From the NCBI RefSeq assembly GCF_000964405.1, contig NZ_BANE01000301.1:1-38209 (forward strand): 38,209 nt of DNA, written 5' to 3'. The translations under genes were made by a program, and so were the position numbers. The notes below the pieces were generated by a model. It was not told the DNA's origin. It saw only the letters and a program-made list of their open reading frames with translations, and did no database searches. The number at the start of each line of letters is the position of its first letter. Position 1 is the first letter of the stretch. The DNA is from Novacetimonas hansenii JCM 7643 (GTDB lineage Bacteria; Pseudomonadota; Alphaproteobacteria; Acetobacterales; Acetobacteraceae). Shown piece by piece: positions 34,335 to 38,209 of the stretch.

Positions 34335-35626
34335 GACGCATCCAGGCCAAAGACCTGTCGCCCGGCCTTCCATGTCGCCAGCACCCGTCCCTCCAGCGCG
34401 CGACCGTCAAAGGGGGTGTTCTGTGCCTTGCCGGGCAGTTCCCCGGCCTCCACCTTCCATGCGCGTTCGGCATCGAACAGGCACAGGTCGGCAGGTGCGC
34501 CCGTCGCCAGCGTCCCCGCCTTGCTGCGCAGCAGGGCGGCAGGGCGATGCGTCAGCAGCCCCAGCGCATCAGACAGCGTCAGGTTGCCCGCATGCACCTG
34601 CGCCAGCGTTACCGACAGCAATGTGGCAAGGCCGGTTCCCCCTGCTGCGGCAACGGCAAAGGGCTGGCGCTTGTCGTCCGCATCGCATGGCGCGTGGTCC
34701 GATGCGATGGCGTCAATCGTGCCATCCGCCAGGGCCGCGCAGACCGCGCGTCGGTCGGCCTCCGCCCGCAGGGGGGGCGAAAGCTTGGCATAGGTACGGA
34801 AATCACCGATCACCGTTTCGTTCAGGTCGAAATAAGGGGGCGCTGTGTCACAGGTAACACGCAGCCCGTCCGCCTTTGCCTGCCGGATCAGGTCCAGTCC
34901 TTCCGCGGTGGAGACATGGCCGAAATGCAGTCGGCCACCCGTCATGCGTGCAAGGCGCAGGTCACGTGCGATCAGGATTGCCTCTGCCGCGGGGGGGATG
35001 CCCGGCAGGCCAAGGCGCGTGGCAAGTTCGCCATCGGTGGCGCACCCGCCCCGCGCCAGCGACGGGTCCTCCGGGTGTTGCACGACCATCGCGCCGAATG
35101 CGCGGGAATAGGTCAGCAACTGCCGCATCAGGCGCGTATCGCCAATCGCGCGGATACCATCGGTAAAGGCCACCGCACCGGCTTCGTTCAGCAGGCCGAT
35201 TTCCGCCATTTCGCTGCCAGCGCACCCGCGTGTCAGCGCACCATAGGGCAGGATACCGATCATGCCGGTTTCCTCGCCACGCGTGCGCAACAGACGCACC
35301 AGCGCCGGGTCGTCGATGGTGGGGAGGCAGTTGGGCAGCACCGCGATGGTCGTGATCCCGCCCGCGACCGCCGCGCGTGCCGCCGAGGCCACGGTTTCGC
35401 GATATTCGAATCCCGGTTCCCCGATGGTGACGCGCATGTCCACCAGCCCGGGGCACAGTACCATGCGTCCGTCGCCACGTACGATGGCCGCGCCCTCTGG
35501 CGTGCCCTCGGCCTGTGGCAGGTCCACGCCCGCGATCAGGCCATCGCGCACCAGCAGGCGTCCCGGGCGGTCCAGACCGCTCGCCGGGTCAATCAGGCGC
35601 ACATTTTCAAAGACGGTCGCGCTCAT
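34331..35626 (-). CDS. Dihydroorotase-like protein lacking HxH (PyrC'/PyrX)
   Basis: The 431-residue protein is a full-length amidohydrolase-fold homologue of dihydroorotase and is coupled to pyrB by an ATGA overlap. In active enzymes the first metal-binding motif reads VD-x-H-x-H-x-REPG. Here residues 62-72 read [11 protein letters not shown], so both histidines are replaced (Arg65 and Thr67). Later motifs are partly kept: [19 protein letters not shown] and ASDHAPCDA. Non-catalytic homologues that bind and stabilise aspartate carbamoyltransferase are known (for example PyrX in Pseudomonas), and the same replacement is common in alphaproteobacteria. I infer a structural role, with an active PyrC encoded elsewhere. 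Confidence 0.9.
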   Translation of the reverse strand: MSATVFENVRLIDPASGLDRPGRLLVRDGLIAGVDLPQAEGTPEGAAIVRGDGRMVLCPGLVDMRVTIGEPGFEYRETVASAARAAVAGGITTIAVLPNCLPTIDDPALVRLLRTRGEETGMIGILPYGALTRGCAGSEMAEIGLLNEAGAVAFTDGIRAIGDTRLMRQLLTYSRAFGAMVVQHPEDPSLARGGCATDGELATRLGLPGIPPAAEAILIARDLRLARMTGGRLHFGHVSTAEGLDLIRQAKADGLRVTCDTAPPYFDLNETVIGDFRTYAKLSPPLRAEADRRAVCAALADGTIDAIASDHAPCDADDKRQPFAVAAAGGTGLATLLSVTLAQVHAGNLTLSDALGLLTHRPAALLRSKAGTLATGAPADLCLFDAERAWKVEAGELPGKAQNTPFDGRALEGRVLATWKAGRQVFGLDAS

Positions 35627-36609
35627 CGCGTGTCCTCCCCGCGGGAGAGGAGGTCGAGCACGGCCATGCGCACCGCCACCCCCATTTCCACCTGTTCGCG
35701 AATCACGCTCTGTTCGGAATCGGCGACGCGGCTGTCGATTTCCACGCCCCGGTTCATCGGGCCGGGATGCATTACCAGCGCGCCGGGCCGTGCCAGGGCC
35801 AGACGTTTGTTATCAAGCCCGAAATACCGGAAATATTCACGCGGGCTGGGCACCTGGCCACCCTTCATGCGTTCGCGCTGCACCCGCAGCATCATGACCA
35901 CATCCGCGTCGCGCAGGCCCTCTTCCATCGTGTAATGGATGCTGACGCCCAGTGCGGCGATCGCGCCGGGCACCAGTGTTGGCGGTCCGACCACGCGCAC
36001 CGTGCAGCCCATGGCCGTCAGCAGGTGAATGTTCGAGCGTGCCACGCGGCTATGGCTGATATCGCCGCAGATCGCGACCGTCAGGCCATGCAGGCCGCCA
36101 AAATGGCGACGGATCGTCAGCGCGTCGAGAAGGGCCTGCGTGGGATGTTCATGCGTGCCATCGCCCGCGTTGACGACACTGGCCTCCACCTTCTGCGCCA
36201 GCAGGGCAGGGGCGCCGGATTGCGAATGGCGCACCACCAGCAGGTCGGTATGCATCGCATTCAGCGTCGCGGCCGTGTCCAGCAGCGTTTCGCCCTTGTT
36301 CACCGACGAATTGGCCACCGACATGTTCACCACATCCGCGCCCAGCCGCTTGCCCGCCAGTTCAAAGGACGTGCGGGTGCGGGTGCTGTCCTCGAAAAAC
36401 AGGTTGATGACCGTGCGGCCACGCAGCAGGTCGCGCGGCGTCTTTCGCGAACGGTTCAGCAGCGTATAGCTGTCTGCAAGGTCGAGGATCGGGGTGATGC
36501 GTGTCGGGTGCATGCCCTGTACCCCCAGCAGGTGACGGGGGGAGGTGCGAAAGAACTGCCCCCCCGTCGCGCGCGGTGGGGCAGGGGGATGGGGCGCGCG
36601 TTCATTCAT
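35623..36609 (-). CDS. pyrB: Aspartate carbamoyltransferase catalytic chain
   Basis: PyrB joins aspartate and carbamoyl phosphate to carbamoyl-aspartate, the committed pyrimidine step. The 328-residue protein shows the carbamoyl-phosphate motif [20 protein letters not shown], then [28 protein letters not shown] and [13 protein letters not shown]. The start at 36609 ([12 protein letters not shown]) overlaps the end of gltX by eight bases and matches family length after a short Pro-rich lead; a longer frame is read from inside gltX. There is no adjacent regulatory chain pyrI, consistent with a partner such as the inactive PyrC' next to it. Confidence 0.96.
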   Translation of the reverse strand: MNERAPHPPAPPRATGGQFFRTSPRHLLGVQGMHPTRITPILDLADSYTLLNRSRKTPRDLLRGRTVINLFFEDSTRTRTSFELAGKRLGADVVNMSVANSSVNKGETLLDTAATLNAMHTDLLVVRHSQSGAPALLAQKVEASVVNAGDGTHEHPTQALLDALTIRRHFGGLHGLTVAICGDISHSRVARSNIHLLTAMGCTVRVVGPPTLVPGAIAALGVSIHYTMEEGLRDADVVMMLRVQRERMKGGQVPSPREYFRYFGLDNKRLALARPGALVMHPGPMNRGVEIDSRVADSEQSVIREQVEMGVAVRMAVLDLLSRGEDTR

Positions 36610-38005
36610 CGGCAACAGCCTTGATGCGGGCAAGGACTTCGTCACGGCCCAGTGCGAGCAGCGTGTCGTCAATGCCGGGCGACATGCTCGACCCCGTGAC
36701 CGCCGCGCGCAGCGGTTGCGCCACCTTGCCGAGCTTGAGTTCGTTTTCCTCGGCGAACTGCCGCAGGGTTGCGTCGATCCCCGGCCCGTCGAACGGTGCA
36801 AGTGCGCCAAGGGCCGCGCCAAGCCGTGCAAGCATCGCGCGGTTTTCGGGGGTCAGCAGCTTCTGCGCCTTGGCATCGAACGACAGCGGGATGGAGCGGC
36901 CAAGGAACGCCGCACTGTCCGCGAGTTCAACCAGCGTCTTGGCCCGTTCCTTCAGGCCGGGCATCAGGCGCAGCACGCGCGCGCGCATCGCCTCGTCCGT
37001 GGACACGCCGTCCATCTGCGACAGGCGGTCCATCACGTCATCGGTCAGGCGTGCATCATCCGCCTGGCGCATCCATACGCCGTTGATATGCAGCAGCTTG
37101 GCGTAATCCATGCGCGAGGGGGAACGTCCCACCCCGTCGAGGTCGAACAGCCTGATCTGTTCCTCCCGCGACAGGATTTCCGCATCGCCATGCCCCCAGC
37201 CAAGGCGCAGGAGGTAGTTGTTCAGGGCTTCGGGCAGATATCCCATCTCCCGGAACTCCACCACCGACTGCGCGCCGTGGCGTTTCGACAGCTTGGCGCC
37301 GTCGGGGCCGTGGATAAGCGGCAGGTGCGCGAATTTCGGCAGGTCCCAGCCCATCGCGCGATAGATCATTGCCTGGCGGAAGGTATTGGTCAGGTGGTCA
37401 TCGCCACGGATGACATGTGTGATGTCCATGTCATGGTCATCGACCACCACCGCAAGCTGATAGACGGGGGTGCCGTCGGCGCGCAGGATGATCATGTCAT
37501 CCATTTCGGCGTTGGCGACGCGCACTTCGCCCTGCACAAGGTCGTGCAGGACCGTCTCCCCCTCACGCGGGGCCTTGATGCGCACGGTATGGGGGGTGTC
37601 TTTCGGCGCGTCGGCGGGGTCACGGTCGCGCCACATGCCGTTATAGCGGGGGGGGCGTCCCTCCGCCATCGCGGTTTCACGCATTTCCTTGAGCTCTTCG
37701 GCCGTGCAGTAACAGCGATAGGCCAACCCGCGTTCCAGCAGTTCATGCGCGACCTGCGCGTGGCGTTCCTGGCGCGTGGACTGGAACACCGGTTCCTCGT
37801 CCGACTGGATTCCCATCCATGCCAGACCGTCGAACAGCACATCCACCGCCTTCTGGGTGGAGCGTTCGCGGTCCGTATCCTCCACGCGAAGGAGGAATTT
37901 CCCGCCGTGGTGGCGGGCATAGAGGAAGTTGAACAGGGCGGCACGGGCATTGCCGATATGCAGCAGGCCGGTGGGGCTGGGGGCGAAGCGTGTACGGACA
38001 GTCAT
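36602..38005 (-). CDS. gltX: Glutamyl-tRNA synthetase
   Basis: This class I synthetase charges tRNA-Glu, and in bacteria lacking GlnRS also tRNA-Gln for later amidation. The 467-residue protein has the HIGH-class motif in [20 protein letters not shown] and the KMSKS-class motif as [11 protein letters not shown], plus [13 protein letters not shown] and [14 protein letters not shown]. The start at 38005 has a good AAGGAG site. Many alphaproteobacteria carry two gltX genes with different tRNA preferences, and I cannot tell which this is. It is the first gene of the minus-strand run ending with DUF1491. Confidence 0.96.
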   Translation of the reverse strand: MTVRTRFAPSPTGLLHIGNARAALFNFLYARHHGGKFLLRVEDTDRERSTQKAVDVLFDGLAWMGIQSDEEPVFQSTRQERHAQVAHELLERGLAYRCYCTAEELKEMRETAMAEGRPPRYNGMWRDRDPADAPKDTPHTVRIKAPREGETVLHDLVQGEVRVANAEMDDMIILRADGTPVYQLAVVVDDHDMDITHVIRGDDHLTNTFRQAMIYRAMGWDLPKFAHLPLIHGPDGAKLSKRHGAQSVVEFREMGYLPEALNNYLLRLGWGHGDAEILSREEQIRLFDLDGVGRSPSRMDYAKLLHINGVWMRQADDARLTDDVMDRLSQMDGVSTDEAMRARVLRLMPGLKERAKTLVELADSAAFLGRSIPLSFDAKAQKLLTPENRAMLARLGAALGALAPFDGPGIDATLRQFAEENELKLGKVAQPLRAAVTGSSMSPGIDDTLLALGRDEVLARIKAVADE

Positions 38006-38030
38006 GAAACGGCTCCTTAGCATGTGTTGG

Positions 38031-38046
38031 CCCCTGCCAACAGGGG
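38031..38046 (-). promoter_or_regulatory. Leader hairpin upstream of gltX
   Basis: CCCCTG and CAGGGG arms surround a CCAA loop, only about 25 bases upstream of the gltX start. In the transcript this would fold close to the ribosome-binding site. Whether it has any regulatory role is unknown. Confidence 0.25.
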
Positions 38047-38145
38047 GCAGGTGTGTCGGTGCATGCCAATATCGCCGTCAGGGGGTGCCGATGCTTCCTG
38101 TGGTGGTCATGGTATATACCCGAATCATCATCCTTCATTGCGCCA

Positions 38146-38183
38146 GAGCATTTCCACCGAAAACGGGTTCGGTGAAAATGCTC
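38146..38183. repeat. Long palindrome, dispersed-repeat type
   Basis: Sixteen-base arms (38146-38161 and 38168-38183), beginning GAGCATTT and ending AAATGCTC, pair with one mismatch around a six-base loop. I recall similar GAGCATTTTC palindromes scattered in Acetobacteraceae intergenic DNA. It lies about 140 bases upstream of gltX, and a partial GAGCATC copy touches the window edge at 38202. Confidence 0.6.
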
Positions 38184-38209
38184 CGGTTTATTGTTTTTAC
38201 GAGCATCTT

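Noticed and set aside
36545-38020. Long plus-strand open frame opposite gltX
   Set aside because: Antisense shadow of GltX; His/Gln/Arg-rich with no domain pattern.

Overview
The window is GC-rich, densely packed bacterial chromosome and reads as ordinary core genome of an alphaproteobacterium, most likely an acetic acid bacterium (Acetobacteraceae, Komagataeibacter/Gluconacetobacter-like). This rests on alphaproteobacterial gene orders (argD-argF-hslO; ileS-lspA-DUF3035; pyrB-pyrC'-plsY-dprA-topA-rnr), a DUF1491 protein, a dihydroorotase homologue without its metal-binding HxH motif, and dispersed palindromes that resemble those I remember from Komagataeibacter intergenic DNA. The genus is inference. 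I see no tRNA, rRNA, CRISPR array, transposase, phage gene or toxin-antitoxin pair.

Layout. 1-549: AT-rich gene-free edge holding a palindromic repeat. 550-5305 (minus strand): argD-argF-small unknown gene, then hslO (Hsp33) and a lipoprotein gene; a promoter-like site and a terminator-like hairpin lie in the argD leader. 5749-7363 (plus): recX overlapping a CHAP-domain lipoprotein, then a lone tatA. 7437-10285 (plus): methionine-salvage genes mtnB-mtnD-mtnC and ribF, joined by overlapping stop/start codons. 10419-18096 (plus): ileS-lspA-BamF-like lipoprotein, endonuclease-type mutL, and a solitary full-length nuoM. 18414-20444 (minus): parE. 20602-21923: two divergent unknown exported proteins. 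22123-23707: an Rrf2-family regulator divergent from cysK. 23900-25042 (minus): an OmpA-family porin-like protein. 25287-38005 (minus): a nearly gapless run gltX-pyrB-pyrC'-plsY-dprA-topA-rnr-ctp-DUF1491.

Functions. The genes cover arginine, pyrimidine, cysteine, flavin and sulfur-salvage metabolism; tRNA charging (IleS, GltX); DNA topology, repair and uptake (ParE, TopA, MutL, RecX, DprA); RNA decay (RNase R); and envelope biogenesis (LspA, PlsY, TatA, Ctp, OmpA-like, BamF-like, CHAP lipoprotein). LspA is encoded among at least four predicted lipoproteins that it would process.

I did not find a convincing undescribed system. The best leads are the solitary nuoM, the argD leader, the unknown small gene coupled to argF, the recX/CHAP overlap, the divergent exported pair and the dispersed palindromes.
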